Shown: positions 17,425 through 26,125 of the stretch, in pieces
Position numbering within the stretch: position 1 is the first letter of the stretch
Layout of the letters: each line of letters begins with the position of its first letter
DNA from: an uncultured Lachnospiraceae bacterium
GTDB taxonomy: Bacteria; Bacillota; Clostridia; Lachnospirales; Lachnospiraceae
Direction of reading: 5' to 3'
DNA length: 64,000 nt
Assembly (NCBI GenBank): GCA_910584945.1
Contig: CAJUDY010000012.1
Coordinates: forward strand, 11,823 to 75,822
Made by a program: the position numbers and the translations under genes
The notes under the pieces: model-generated
The model's database searches: none
What the model was told of the DNA's origin: nothing
What the model saw: only the letters and a program-made list of their open reading frames with translations

Positions 17425-19023
17425 ATGATTGAGGGATATAAGGTTTGGAATCCATATCTGACAAAAGAGATGTGCAGAAGGAGGATCGGAGACCGGGAGG
17501 TCTTCACGTTCCGGAATACCAGAAATAATTATTATGAGATTTTGGAGGATACGGCGGAGCGCTTTCGGGACAAAACCGCTTTCTGCGATAACTGGGGCCG
17601 CTGTTATACCTACAGGGAGTTTCTGGGTCTGGTGGATTCGATGGCGGAATATCTGGGAGAGCTTGGCGTGAAAAGAGGCAGTCATGTGGGACTTCTGCTT
17701 CACAACAGCGTGGAATTCTGTACCGTCTTCTATGCAGTGTGCAAGCTGGGGGCGGTGTCGGTTCCCTTTCCAAGCAAATACCGGGAGCCGGAGATCCGGG
17801 CGCTGATCGAAAAGGCGGATCTGAGCTTTTTATTCTGCGCGGAGCAGTTCCGGGAGTGGGTCCGGGGTTATGAAGAACAGGGTACAGTCATCCGGTATTC
17901 CATCGATGAGGAAAACGGCTTTGGATTTCGGCATCTCGCGCTAAGACCCGGCAGGCGCGGCGGCAGCAGGGGAGCGCTTACCGACGAGGTCATTATGATG
18001 TTTACCTCAGGGACGACTTCGGCCAGCAAAGGGGTGGTGCTGAAAAATTACAACATCATCCATGCGGCCATGATCTACCAGAGACTCTGCCAGATCACAC
18101 CGGAAGACAAGACGATCATCCCGGTTCCGATCTACCATATCACCGGGCTGATTGCTCTGCTGGGATTGTTTGTGTATGCGGGAGGGACCGTCTATCTGTA
18201 CCGCAGATATGACGCCCGGAGGATTCTTACCTGTATTGCAGAACATCAGATTACCTTTATGCACGGTTCGCCCACGGTCTTCGGACTCCTGCTGGACTAC
18301 CGAACAGAATTTCCCGCCCTTCCTTCCGTACGCACTCTTCTGTGCGGCAGCAGTTATATGCCGGATGACAAGATGCGGCAGCTGCACAGCTGGATGCCGA
18401 CGATGAGGCTGATGACCGTATATGGGATGACAGAGACGGCAAGTCCCGGAACCTTGTTCCCCTATGACGCGGCGACCAGCATTTATTCCGCTTCGGCGGG
18501 CAAACCGATCCCGGGCCTGGAGCTTAAGATTGTGGACGAGGACGGAAAGGAGCAGGGAGCCGACCAGGCCGGGACCGTACTTCTCAGAGGAACAAATATT
18601 CTGGAATATTATTATCACATGCAGACCGGCCTTCTGAGCCCGGACGGATGGCTGGACACGGGGGACGTGGGTTATGTGAACGAAGAAGGCTATGTGTTTT
18701 TCGTGGACCGGAAAAAAGATATGATCAACCGGGGCGGCGAAAAGATCTGGTGTAACGATGTGGAGAACGAACTGGTCTCCCTGGAGGGAATCAAAGACGC
18801 GGCAGTAGTAGGCGTCGCCAGCGAAAAATATGGAGAAGCGGCGGCGGCTGTTGTGGTACTGGAAGAAGGGGCGGCACTCACAGAAGAAGAGCTTCAAAAG
18901 CGTTTGCTTGCCAGAATGGCCCGTTATAAAGTGCCGGAACGGATTCTCTTTCTGGAAGAGATTCCCAAGACTCCGGGAATGAAGACCGATAAAAGATACA
19001 TAAGAACATTGTTTGATACATAA
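17425..19023 (+). CDS. AMP-forming acyl-CoA synthetase (ligase)
   Basis: About 532 residues, class I adenylate-forming superfamily, CaiC/long-chain-like. Motifs: P-loop MFTSGTTSASKG, VYGMTETASPG, the DTGDVGYV aspartate, the hinge FVDRKKDMINRGGEKI and the C-terminal lysine region PGMKTDKRY. It activates a carboxylic acid to an acyl-CoA with ATP. Start: ATG 17425, or GTG 17419 overlapping the preceding stop. First metabolic gene of a cluster with CoA-transferase, hydroxyacyl-CoA dehydrogenase and thiolase. Substrate unknown; short- to medium-chain acids are likely. Confidence 0.9.
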   Translation: MIEGYKVWNPYLTKEMCRRRIGDREVFTFRNTRNNYYEILEDTAERFRDKTAFCDNWGRCYTYREFLGLVDSMAEYLGELGVKRGSHVGLLLHNSVEFCTVFYAVCKLGAVSVPFPSKYREPEIRALIEKADLSFLFCAEQFREWVRGYEEQGTVIRYSIDEENGFGFRHLALRPGRRGGSRGALTDEVIMMFTSGTTSASKGVVLKNYNIIHAAMIYQRLCQITPEDKTIIPVPIYHITGLIALLGLFVYAGGTVYLYRRYDARRILTCIAEHQITFMHGSPTVFGLLLDYRTEFPALPSVRTLLCGSSYMPDDKMRQLHSWMPTMRLMTVYGMTETASPGTLFPYDAATSIYSASAGKPIPGLELKIVDEDGKEQGADQAGTVLLRGTNILEYYYHMQTGLLSPDGWLDTGDVGYVNEEGYVFFVDRKKDMINRGGEKIWCNDVENELVSLEGIKDAAVVGVASEKYGEAAAAVVVLEEGAALTEEELQKRLLARMARYKVPERILFLEEIPKTPGMKTDKRYIRTLFDT

Positions 19024-19091
19024 AAAAAGCATCTGACCGACCGAAGCCCCGGAAGGATTTTCGGATGCGGAACTTTCATAGGAGAATGATT

Positions 19092-20669
19092 ATGCTGAAA
19101 GCGAATTTTATTACAGCCGATGAAGCGGCTTTGAGAATTCCGGACGAAGCGACGCTCTGCACCATCGGCATGACGCTGGTGAGCGCCAGCGAATCCATCC
19201 TCAAGGCGATTGAGACCCGCTTTGAGACGACCGGACACCCGGCGGACATCACGCTGGTGCATTCCTGCGGACAGAGCGACCGAAAGGACGGGATTCAGCA
19301 TCTGGCCCATGAAGGTCTGGTAAAACGGATCATCGGTTCCCACTGGGGACTGCAGCCCAGGTGGATGGAAATGATTGCGGACAGTCAGGTGGAGGCGTAC
19401 TGTCTGCCCCAGGGGCAGATTGCCCAGCTGTACCGGAGCATGGCCTGCGGTCTTCCCGGCAAGATGTCAAAAGTGGGACTTGGAACTTTTATCGATCCCC
19501 GGATTGAGGGCGGCAAGATGAACGAACGCACAAAACCCCTTCCGGACCTTGTGGACATCATCCAATATGAAGGTGAGGAGTACATGTTCTACCGGCAGAT
19601 TCCGCTTAACGTAGTTCTGATTCGCGGTACGGTCTGTGATGAGATGGGCAATCTGACCACCACGGAGGAAGCCATGAAGCTGGAGGTGCTTCCGGCGGTA
19701 CTGGCGGCCAAGCGATATGGAGGAAGGGTGATCGCCCAGGTCAGACAGGTGGTGCAGACGGGCACCATCAACCCCAAGGACGTAACCGTTCCAGGGGTAT
19801 TTATCGATGACATTGTAGTGTGTGAAAATCCGATGGAAGATCACAGACAGACTTCTTCCTGGTACTTCGATCCCTCTTATTGCGGGCAGATTCGTGTCCC
19901 CCAGGGAAATATTCCGCCCGCCCCCTTCAATGAACGAAAATTCATCGCAAGACGCGGAGCCCAGGAGCTCTACCGGGGAGCGGTCATCAATCTGGGAACC
20001 GGCATTCCCAATGATATGGTGGGAAAAGTATGCAATGAAGAAGGGGTATCGGACGATATCATGATCACAGTGGAATCCGGGATCTACGGAGGCGTACAGG
20101 CAGGAGGCATTGATTTTGGCATTGGCCAGAATCTCTGCGCCATGATCGGTCATCATGAACAGATGGATTATTACAACGGCGCGGGGGTGGACATCACCTA
20201 TATGGGCCTTGGCGAGCTGGGAGAGGACGGGAGCGTCAATTCCACTAAGATGGGTTCCCGGTGTACCGGGGCGGGCGGTTTTATCGATATCACCCAGAAT
20301 GCCAAGAAGATCGTGTTCCTGGGAACCTTTACGGCCAGCGGCGCAAAGTACGAGTTTAAAGATGGAAAGCTTACGATTCTCCAGGAAGGAAAGATCCGCA
20401 AGATGGTAAAAAAAGTGGCGCAGCTTTCCTTCAACGGTCCCATGGCCCGGAAGAAAAAGCAGGAAGTGCTGGTGGTTACAGAGCGGGCGGTATTTGAACT
20501 GTGCGAAGAGGGCGTAAGGCTGACGGAGATTGCTCCGGGAATTGACCTTCAGACCCAGGTGCTGGACAGGATGGACTTCCGTCCGCTGATCAGCGAAAAC
20601 TTAAAAGAAATGGACGTGTCACTGTTCATTGCGGATGGTCCTTTTGGGCTGACGTTAAAAGAAAAATAA
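19092..20669 (+). CDS. Acyl-CoA:acetate/propionate CoA-transferase (family I, fused alpha-beta)
   Basis: 525 residues; both halves of a class I CoA-transferase in one chain, as in YdiF and propionate CoA-transferase. The catalytic Glu lies in ITVESGIYGGV, and the beta-half signature is LGTGIPNDM. The start at 19092 (MLKANFITADEAA) has AGGAG seven bases upstream. It moves CoA between short-chain acyl groups and acetate. The neighbours suggest acetoacetyl-, butyryl- or hydroxybutyryl-CoA as partners. Confidence 0.92.
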   Translation: MLKANFITADEAALRIPDEATLCTIGMTLVSASESILKAIETRFETTGHPADITLVHSCGQSDRKDGIQHLAHEGLVKRIIGSHWGLQPRWMEMIADSQVEAYCLPQGQIAQLYRSMACGLPGKMSKVGLGTFIDPRIEGGKMNERTKPLPDLVDIIQYEGEEYMFYRQIPLNVVLIRGTVCDEMGNLTTTEEAMKLEVLPAVLAAKRYGGRVIAQVRQVVQTGTINPKDVTVPGVFIDDIVVCENPMEDHRQTSSWYFDPSYCGQIRVPQGNIPPAPFNERKFIARRGAQELYRGAVINLGTGIPNDMVGKVCNEEGVSDDIMITVESGIYGGVQAGGIDFGIGQNLCAMIGHHEQMDYYNGAGVDITYMGLGELGEDGSVNSTKMGSRCTGAGGFIDITQNAKKIVFLGTFTASGAKYEFKDGKLTILQEGKIRKMVKKVAQLSFNGPMARKKKQEVLVVTERAVFELCEEGVRLTEIAPGIDLQTQVLDRMDFRPLISENLKEMDVSLFIADGPFGLTLKEK

Positions 20670-20682
20670 AGGAGTATAGAAG

Positions 20683-21561
20683 ATGGAAAGTAATAAAGTT
20701 GCAGTCATCGGCGCGGGATTGATGGGAAGCGGAATCGCACAGGCGTGTGCGCAGGCAGGCTATGATGTGGTCAATATTGATACCTTTGAGTCCGCAGTGG
20801 AAAAGGCAAAGACCAATATCCGGAAACTTTTTGACAAAAAGGTTGCCAAAGGTTCCATGACAGAGGAGAAGAAAGCAGAGATTCTGGGCCGCCTTGCCTA
20901 CAGCGGCAGTTTTGATGATGTAAAAGGCGCTTTTCTGGTGGTGGAGGCAGTGCCGGAGAAGATCGAGATTAAAAAAGATACTTTTAAAAAAGTGGATATG
21001 CTGGCAGACCCGGGTACGGTGATTGTCTCCAATACTTCCGGGCTTAGTATCTCCGAGATTGCTTCGGTGACAAACCGGTCCCAGAAGATCATGGGTGCGC
21101 ATTTCTTTTATCCAGCTCCGGTGATGAAGCTTCTGGAGCTGGTACGGGGCCTCATGACTTCGGACGAAACCTATGAGATCGTGAAGGCATTTGCGGCGAA
21201 GCTGGGAAAGACGACCGTGGATGCTCCGGAATTCCCGGGATTTATGGTGAACCGGATTCTGGTTCCCATGCAGAACGAGGCAGCTTTTATGGTTATGGAA
21301 GGCAGCAAGCCGGAGGATGTGGACAATGCCATGAAGCTTGGCTGCAATCATCCCATGGGCCCCATTGAGCTGACGGATTTTGTGGGGATTGACACGATGC
21401 TTGCCACCATGACCGGGTTGTACAACGGATTTCACGACAGTAAGTACCGTCCCTGTCCTCTTTTGGAGACCATGGTAAAATCAGGCATGCTGGGTAAAAA
21501 GACTGGCCAGGGATTCTATAAATATGATGAAAAGGGCAATAAGATCGGATCGAATTTTTAA
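20683..21561 (+). CDS. 3-hydroxybutyryl-CoA dehydrogenase
   Basis: 292 residues, full length. NAD(P) site GAGLMGSGIAQACAQAG, family motifs SNTSGLSISEIA and GAHFFYPAPVMKLLE (catalytic His), and GFMVNRI. Interconverts acetoacetyl-CoA and 3-hydroxybutyryl-CoA in butyrate-type fermentation or its reverse. Ribosome site AAGGAG upstream. Lies between CoA-transferase and thiolase. Confidence 0.94.
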   Translation: MESNKVAVIGAGLMGSGIAQACAQAGYDVVNIDTFESAVEKAKTNIRKLFDKKVAKGSMTEEKKAEILGRLAYSGSFDDVKGAFLVVEAVPEKIEIKKDTFKKVDMLADPGTVIVSNTSGLSISEIASVTNRSQKIMGAHFFYPAPVMKLLELVRGLMTSDETYEIVKAFAAKLGKTTVDAPEFPGFMVNRILVPMQNEAAFMVMEGSKPEDVDNAMKLGCNHPMGPIELTDFVGIDTMLATMTGLYNGFHDSKYRPCPLLETMVKSGMLGKKTGQGFYKYDEKGNKIGSNF

Positions 21562-21579
21562 GGAAAGAGGCGAAGAGCG

Positions 21580-22764
21580 ATGAGAGAAGCAGTCATTGTA
21601 AGCGGTGTGAGACTTCCGGTGGGAAGCTATGGAGGAAGTTTAAAGGACGTATCTGCCATTGATATGGGGGCTATGGTGGTAAAAGAGGCAGTCAGACGCG
21701 CGGGGATTGATCCGGTGCAGGTAGACGAGGTGATCATCGGCCAGGTAGGCGAGGTGGCGGAGAACGGTTTTGTGGCCAGGGCTATCAGTCTGAAAGCCGG
21801 AATGCCGAAGGAGACCACTGCCTATTCCGTAAACCGTCAGTGCGGTTCTTCCCTGCAGTCCATCGCGGACGCAGTCATGGAGATTCAGACGGGCCAGGCG
21901 GATGTGGTGGTAGCGGGAGGAGCGGAGAACATCTCCCAGCTTCCTTATTATGTAAAGGATGCGCGCTGGGGCGCCAGGATGGGGCACAAGACCTTTGAAG
22001 ACGGGGTCATCGATATTCTGACCTGGCCTCTGGACGGCAACCACAACGGGGTCACCGCAGAAAACGTGGCGAAAAAATACCACGTATCCAGAGAAGAGCA
22101 GGATCAGTTCGCATTAGAGAGCCATCAAAGAGCCGTTGCGGCGATTCAGGCGGGAAAGTTTCAAGATGAGATTCTTCCGGTGGAATTAAAGGACCGCAAG
22201 GGGAATGTGACCGTCTTCGACACGGATGAAGGACCAAGAGAGGGCCAGACGCTGGAAAAGCTGGCGAAGCTTCGTCCCTGCTTTGTAAAAGGCGGAACCG
22301 TCACAGCCGGCAACTCTTCCAGCTTAAATGACAGCGCGGCGGCAGTCGTGGTCATGGCCAGAGAGAAGGCGGAGGAACTGGGAGTGGTTCCGAAGCTGAA
22401 AGTTGAGGGTTATGCGGTGGCAGGTTTTGACGCAGAGCTGATGGGCTACTCCCCGAAGCTTTCCAGCGAGAAGCTGGCCAAGAAGCTGAAGCTGAACCTG
22501 AAAGAGATTGATATGTTTGAGATTAACGAGGCCTTTGCAAGCCAGGCTTATGCGGTCAGAAGAGATCTGGAGCTTGACAAAGACAAGGTAAATATCTATG
22601 GAGGCGGGATCTCCATCGGACATCCCATCGGAGCTACCGGAGCCATCCTGACGGTCAAGGTTCTGTATGAACTGATGAGAACCGAAAAGAAAGACGCCAT
22701 GATTAGTATGTGCATCGGCGGCGGACAGGGTATCTCCATGTACTTTACAAAATGCAGGAATTAG
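21580..22764 (+). CDS. Acetyl-CoA acetyltransferase (thiolase)
   Basis: 394 residues. Condenses two acetyl-CoA or cleaves acetoacetyl-CoA. Active-site Cys lies in NRQCGSSLQS (more often VCGSG), His in GHPIGATGA, second Cys in CIGGGQG, and NEAFASQ is present. Full length. Last gene before a strong terminator. No crotonase or acyl-CoA dehydrogenase gene is in this cluster. Confidence 0.94.
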   Translation: MREAVIVSGVRLPVGSYGGSLKDVSAIDMGAMVVKEAVRRAGIDPVQVDEVIIGQVGEVAENGFVARAISLKAGMPKETTAYSVNRQCGSSLQSIADAVMEIQTGQADVVVAGGAENISQLPYYVKDARWGARMGHKTFEDGVIDILTWPLDGNHNGVTAENVAKKYHVSREEQDQFALESHQRAVAAIQAGKFQDEILPVELKDRKGNVTVFDTDEGPREGQTLEKLAKLRPCFVKGGTVTAGNSSSLNDSAAAVVVMAREKAEELGVVPKLKVEGYAVAGFDAELMGYSPKLSSEKLAKKLKLNLKEIDMFEINEAFASQAYAVRRDLELDKDKVNIYGGGISIGHPIGATGAILTVKVLYELMRTEKKDAMISMCIGGGQGISMYFTKCRN

Positions 22765-22775
22765 AGACCAGATAC

Positions 22776-22824
22776 AAAACCCCTGTGGAAAACAGCAATA
22801 CAGCCGTTTTCCACAGGGGTTTTT
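22776..22824 (+). terminator. Terminator of the acyl-CoA operon
   Basis: 18-bp perfect arms (AAAACCCCTGTGGAAAAC and its complement at 22806-22823), 12-base loop, T run at the end. Being symmetric with A and T tails, it may also end the minus-strand small genes. Confidence 0.92.
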
Positions 22825-22843
22825 GGAAATTATCAAGGAATTG

Positions 22844-22984
22844 CTACCACTGGATCAGCCATTGCAAAACATCGTTCATGAACAGGTCCCGCGCGTCTTT
22901 GTCTTCCGGGAGGAGGTTCAGAAGTTTTTCCTCCGCCCGTTCTACGCCTTCTGGGTATTGTAATACATTATATTCTTCGGACAT
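22844..22984 (-). CDS. Small protein, 46 residues, unknown
   Basis: Reads MSEEYNVLQYPEG... and ends ...VLQWLIQW before TAG. A strong ribosome site GGGAGGT lies just before the ATG, and the composition is protein-like (acidic, helical, with tryptophans at the end). It lies downstream of another small minus-strand gene and ends against the bidirectional terminator at 22776-22824. I do not recognise a family. Confidence 0.65.
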   Translation of the reverse strand: MSEEYNVLQYPEGVERAEEKLLNLLPEDKDARDLFMNDVLQWLIQW

Positions 22985-23046
22985 ATGTTACCTCCCAGGA
23001 AGGCGATGGAATGATGGACGCTTTCGGTGAGACTTATGAAAATGAG

Positions 23047-23085
23047 GCTGCCGCACTGATTTTTGATTGGTGCAGCAGCTTTTTT
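23047..23085. terminator. Hairpin between two small minus-strand genes
   Basis: GCTGCCGCAC / GTGCAGCAGC with a 13-base loop and a T run on the plus side (23080-23085). On the minus strand it follows the 57-codon gene by a few bases and is trailed by only a weak T-rich end, so partial termination between the two small genes is possible. Confidence 0.55.
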
Positions 23086-23088
23086 GTG

Positions 23089-23262
23089 TCAGAGGTATCG
23101 CGCCAGAATCTGTCGGAATTCAAGTTGAAATACATTTCCGTCGTTGGTGGAGATTGTAAAGATGTTTCGTCGCTCATCGGTATCGATGTCATAGATGTTG
23201 AGTTCGTCATTGTCGTTGAGTAAGTCAAAAAGTCGGTCCTTGAAGTAGTTTAATTCCATCAT
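23089..23262 (-). CDS. Small protein, 57 residues, unknown
   Basis: Begins MMELNYFKDRLFDLLND and ends EFRQILARYL before TGA. AAAGGAG sits six bases before the ATG. Codon use and the alternation of hydrophobic and charged residues look coding; the second half (FTISTNDGNVFQLE) suggests a short beta hairpin. Function unknown. The region from 23263 to 23455 upstream is AT-rich and shows no further gene. Confidence 0.65.
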   Translation of the reverse strand: MMELNYFKDRLFDLLNDNDELNIYDIDTDERRNIFTISTNDGNVFQLEFRQILARYL

Positions 23263-23463
23263 TTCATTCTCCTTTGCCTAGTGTAGAGATGCCGACATCC
23301 GGCGTGCAGTCCCTCTGCTTTCATGCTACATGATCAGGCGTATTTTTGCAAGTGGAAAAATGTCTCCAAGAACGGTCCGCTCCATATTTTGACAATTTAA
23401 TTTGTGCAAAATCACGAATAAAATGGAAAATACACGGGATATTCAGCACTATATTTGTAAAAA

Positions 23464-23476
23464 GTAGTAAAATTAC
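23464..23476. promoter_or_regulatory. Upstream operator copy, GTAGT-AAA-ATTAC
   Basis: Imperfect inverted repeat about 62 bases before the predicted start site, nested in a wider TTGTAA-N12-TTACAA palindrome (23455-23478). Same form as the second copy at 23532-23544. It resembles GTART-N3-AYTAC, the core of HexR (RpiR-family) sites. Confidence 0.55.
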
Positions 23477-23495
23477 AATTGATTTAAAAAAATAC

Positions 23496-23524
23496 TTGAA
23501 ATTATACTACATATAATATATAAT
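23496..23524 (+). promoter_or_regulatory. Promoter of the sugar-acid operon
   Basis: TTGAAA at 23496-23501, 17-base spacer, TATAAT at 23519-23524. Predicted start near 23531, immediately before the perfect operator. Confidence 0.7.
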
Positions 23525-23531
23525 AAAAAAC

Positions 23532-23544
23532 GTAGTAAAACTAC
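23532..23544. promoter_or_regulatory. Start-site operator, GTAGT-AAA-ACTAC
   Basis: Perfect inverted repeat at the predicted transcription start, flanked to give CGTAGTAAAACTACA. Fits a repressor site. The likely binder is the RpiR-family protein encoded at the end of the operon (30679-31545). Confidence 0.6.
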
Positions 23545-23594
23545 AGAACGCGTGAAGTAGAAAAAAGAATGAGAAGAAAAGGAGTACTTGGAAA

Positions 23595-24509
23595 ATGATT
23601 CAGTTGAAAAGAAAATTTGAGGGAATCATTGTGGCGAATCTGACTCCCTATGGCGAGGATGGCAGACTGGACGAAGCCGCTTATCGTGCCCATATGGAAT
23701 TTATGATCGAAAGAGGTATTCATGGCCTGTTTCCGATCGGCACTATGGGTGAGGGAATCAATATCCCCCTGGAAGAGAAGAAGCACATCGTGGACGTTCT
23801 GGCGGACCAGAACAAGGACCGGGTGGATCTGATCGTGCAGGGGACCTGTGCCAATACGGAGCAGAGTGTGGAATTTGCAAAGTATTGTTATGAAAAAGGA
23901 GTACATGCCATGGCGCTCATTACTCCCTGGTTCTATCCCTATGACGAGGAAAACCTGTATTTGAACTTCAAGGCCATCGCGGAAGCGGTGCCCGAGATGC
24001 CGATCTTCATCTACAACAATCCGGACCGGGCCAACAACAAGCTGACGGTGAAACTTTACAAGCGCCTTCTGAAGGATTTCGAGAACATCGTGGGAGTCAA
24101 GGACAGCAGCAAGGATATGGGATTGTTCCAGGATTATGTAAATGAAGCACCCGAAGAAGCCATCGCCATCAGCGGTTCGGACAGCCTGTTCTATCTCTCC
24201 CTGTGTGTCGGGGCGAAGGGCATCGTGACCGCCATCGCCAACTCCCATCCGGAGATCTTCGTGGCCCTGTGGGATGCGTTCCACGCGGGAGACATGAAGA
24301 AAGCATGCGAGATTCAGAACGAGATCAATAAGATGAGAAGCATTTTCAAGATCGGACCCTACGCTTCGGCTTACAAATATGCCATCGAGAAGAGAGGACT
24401 GACCTTCGGCGGCTTCCGGCTTCCGCTCCGGGATCTGAACGCGGCAGAAAAAGAAAAATTTGAAAAAACCTATACAGAAGCAGAATTTATCAGGAAATGG
24501 GAAAAGTAA
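23595..24509 (+). CDS. DapA-family class I aldolase/lyase (sugar-acid type)
   Basis: 304 residues, dihydrodipicolinate synthase/N-acetylneuraminate lyase superfamily. The Schiff-base Lys lies in GVKDSSKD, the Tyr in IFIYNNPDR and the carboxylate-binding turn in PIGTMGEG. The genomic setting (TRAP transporter, sugar kinase, KDPG-type aldolase) argues for a 2-keto-3-deoxy sugar acid substrate rather than lysine biosynthesis. First gene after a clear promoter and operator. Direction and exact substrate are inferred. Confidence 0.85.
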   Translation: MIQLKRKFEGIIVANLTPYGEDGRLDEAAYRAHMEFMIERGIHGLFPIGTMGEGINIPLEEKKHIVDVLADQNKDRVDLIVQGTCANTEQSVEFAKYCYEKGVHAMALITPWFYPYDEENLYLNFKAIAEAVPEMPIFIYNNPDRANNKLTVKLYKRLLKDFENIVGVKDSSKDMGLFQDYVNEAPEEAIAISGSDSLFYLSLCVGAKGIVTAIANSHPEIFVALWDAFHAGDMKKACEIQNEINKMRSIFKIGPYASAYKYAIEKRGLTFGGFRLPLRDLNAAEKEKFEKTYTEAEFIRKWEK

Positions 24510-24540
24510 ACAAAAGAGAGAGAATAATAAGGGGGACCAT

Positions 24541-25638
24541 ATGAAGAATAAAAGATTTTTAGCAGTACTTACAGCAATGACACTGATGATGGGGCTGACC
24601 GCGTGCGGTGGCAGCAGGACAGACAGCAGTACGGCAGACAACAACAGTGCCGCGGACAGCACAGATGCAGCAGCTGAAGAGAGTCAGCCCCCTGTAGCTT
24701 CCGGCGAGAGCTTTGTGATTAAGGTAGGATATGGCACGAATCCGGGGCATCCCATTGATCTTGGTTCCATCGAGTTTGAGAAAATTGTGGAAGAAAAAGC
24801 GACGGAACTTGGATACAACGTGGATGTACAGTTATTCCCGTCTGCACAGCTTGGTTCTGAAAAGGAAATGATCGAGCAGCTTCAGATGGGAACACTGGAT
24901 ATGTGCCCAACGACAACTGGCCCGTTAGGCATGTTCCAGTCCGAGTATCTGGTGTTTGATCTTCCATATTTGTTCCTGAATTATGACCAGGCAGACACGG
25001 TTTTGGACGGTGAAATTGGAACAGAGATGTTAAGCGCGCTGGAAGATCAGAATATTGTTGGTTTAGCATGGTGGGAAAATGGATTCCGTGAACTGACGAA
25101 CAACAAAAGAGCAGTCACCAAGCCGGAAGATCTTAATGGTATTAAATTAAGAACCATGGAAAACGACGTTCACATTGACTTCTTCAGCGCTATGGGCGCT
25201 TCTCCAACTCCATTGGGGTTTGGTGAGATCTATACATCTCTTCAGTCTGGTGTTATTGACGGACAGGAGAACCCATTATCCATCATTGCGGTAAATAAGT
25301 TCTATGATGTACAGCCCTATACGACAATATCAGATCATGTGTACTCTCCGGTCCCCGTGCTTTACAGCAAATCTCTGTTTGAAAAACTTCCGGAAGATTT
25401 GCAGACTTTGGTGCGCGACACAGCGTTTGAAGTCAGGACCTATGAGCGACAAGCTGGAAGAGACGCAGAGCAGGAGTATATTGATGAAATTGCTCAAAAG
25501 TCCGAGATCTATAAATTGACGGATGAGGAGAAAGAGGCATTTAAAGCAATCGCCATGGAAACCTATAAAAAATTTGAGGACAAGATTGGTAAAGAACTGA
25601 TTGAAAAGGTTACGAGTGCAGTGGACACAGTCAAATAA
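24541..25638 (+). CDS. TRAP transporter solute-binding lipoprotein (DctP family)
   Basis: 365 residues. The start MKNKRFLAVL at 24541 gives a lipoprotein signal ending LTACGG. The DctP fold is shown by GHPIDLGSIEFEK, LNGIKLRTMEN (conserved Arg binding the substrate carboxylate) and QSGVIDGQENP. Binds an organic or sugar acid outside the cell and delivers it to the DctQM permease encoded next. Confidence 0.92.
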   Translation: MKNKRFLAVLTAMTLMMGLTACGGSRTDSSTADNNSAADSTDAAAEESQPPVASGESFVIKVGYGTNPGHPIDLGSIEFEKIVEEKATELGYNVDVQLFPSAQLGSEKEMIEQLQMGTLDMCPTTTGPLGMFQSEYLVFDLPYLFLNYDQADTVLDGEIGTEMLSALEDQNIVGLAWWENGFRELTNNKRAVTKPEDLNGIKLRTMENDVHIDFFSAMGASPTPLGFGEIYTSLQSGVIDGQENPLSIIAVNKFYDVQPYTTISDHVYSPVPVLYSKSLFEKLPEDLQTLVRDTAFEVRTYERQAGRDAEQEYIDEIAQKSEIYKLTDEEKEAFKAIAMETYKKFEDKIGKELIEKVTSAVDTVK

Positions 25639-25647
25639 GGAGCGGCA

Positions 25648-26124
25648 ATGACAAAGATTATATTAAAGACCGAACGGGTCTGCCTGATAGTGCTTGGGTT
25701 GACTATGAGTCTGGTTATGTTCGCAAATGCCTGCAGTCGGTACTTTCTGAGCAAAACCTTCTTGTGGGCAGAGGAAACAGTCAGAATTTGCTTTGTCTGG
25801 GCAATGTTCATTGCCATATCAGAATTATTCGCTTACGGAGGACACATCGGTTTTGATGTGTTCTCTGGTAAGAATCGATGGACGAAGAAAATTTCCAAGA
25901 TTATAACGGATGCAGTTTTGGTTGTGCTGGGATTTAATCTGGTGTTTTTCGGAAGAGCGATTGTAAGTCAGGTAGGAATGGTTCCGCTGGCATCCACAAA
26001 GCTTCCGAACATGGTATTCCATATTCCGGGTATGATTGCGGGATGTGTGTGGATGGTGATTGGAGTTTTGGATTTGATCCGGGTTTTGACCAACAAAGAG
26101 GGAAAAGAGGAGGTGGAAAGATAA
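25648..26124 (+). CDS. TRAP transporter small membrane subunit (DctQ family)
   Basis: 158 residues, four predicted membrane helices, with WAEETVRICFVWAMFIA typical of DctQ. Starts nine bases after the binding protein stop and ends one base before DctM. Confidence 0.92.
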   Translation: MTKIILKTERVCLIVLGLTMSLVMFANACSRYFLSKTFLWAEETVRICFVWAMFIAISELFAYGGHIGFDVFSGKNRWTKKISKIITDAVLVVLGFNLVFFGRAIVSQVGMVPLASTKLPNMVFHIPGMIAGCVWMVIGVLDLIRVLTNKEGKEEVER

Positions 26125-26125
26125 C

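Noticed and set aside
19024..19091. Attenuator or riboswitch before the CoA-transferase gene
   Set aside because: The possible stem GCATC/GGATGC is short and there is no T run or known aptamer pattern.
22710..23030. 106-codon plus-strand frame after the thiolase gene
   Set aside because: It runs through the terminator, has no ribosome site, and overlaps the better-supported minus-strand small gene.
24568..24680. Ser/Ala/Asp-rich coding stretch as a repeat or recombination site
   Set aside because: It is the usual flexible linker after the lipidated Cys of a TRAP binding protein.
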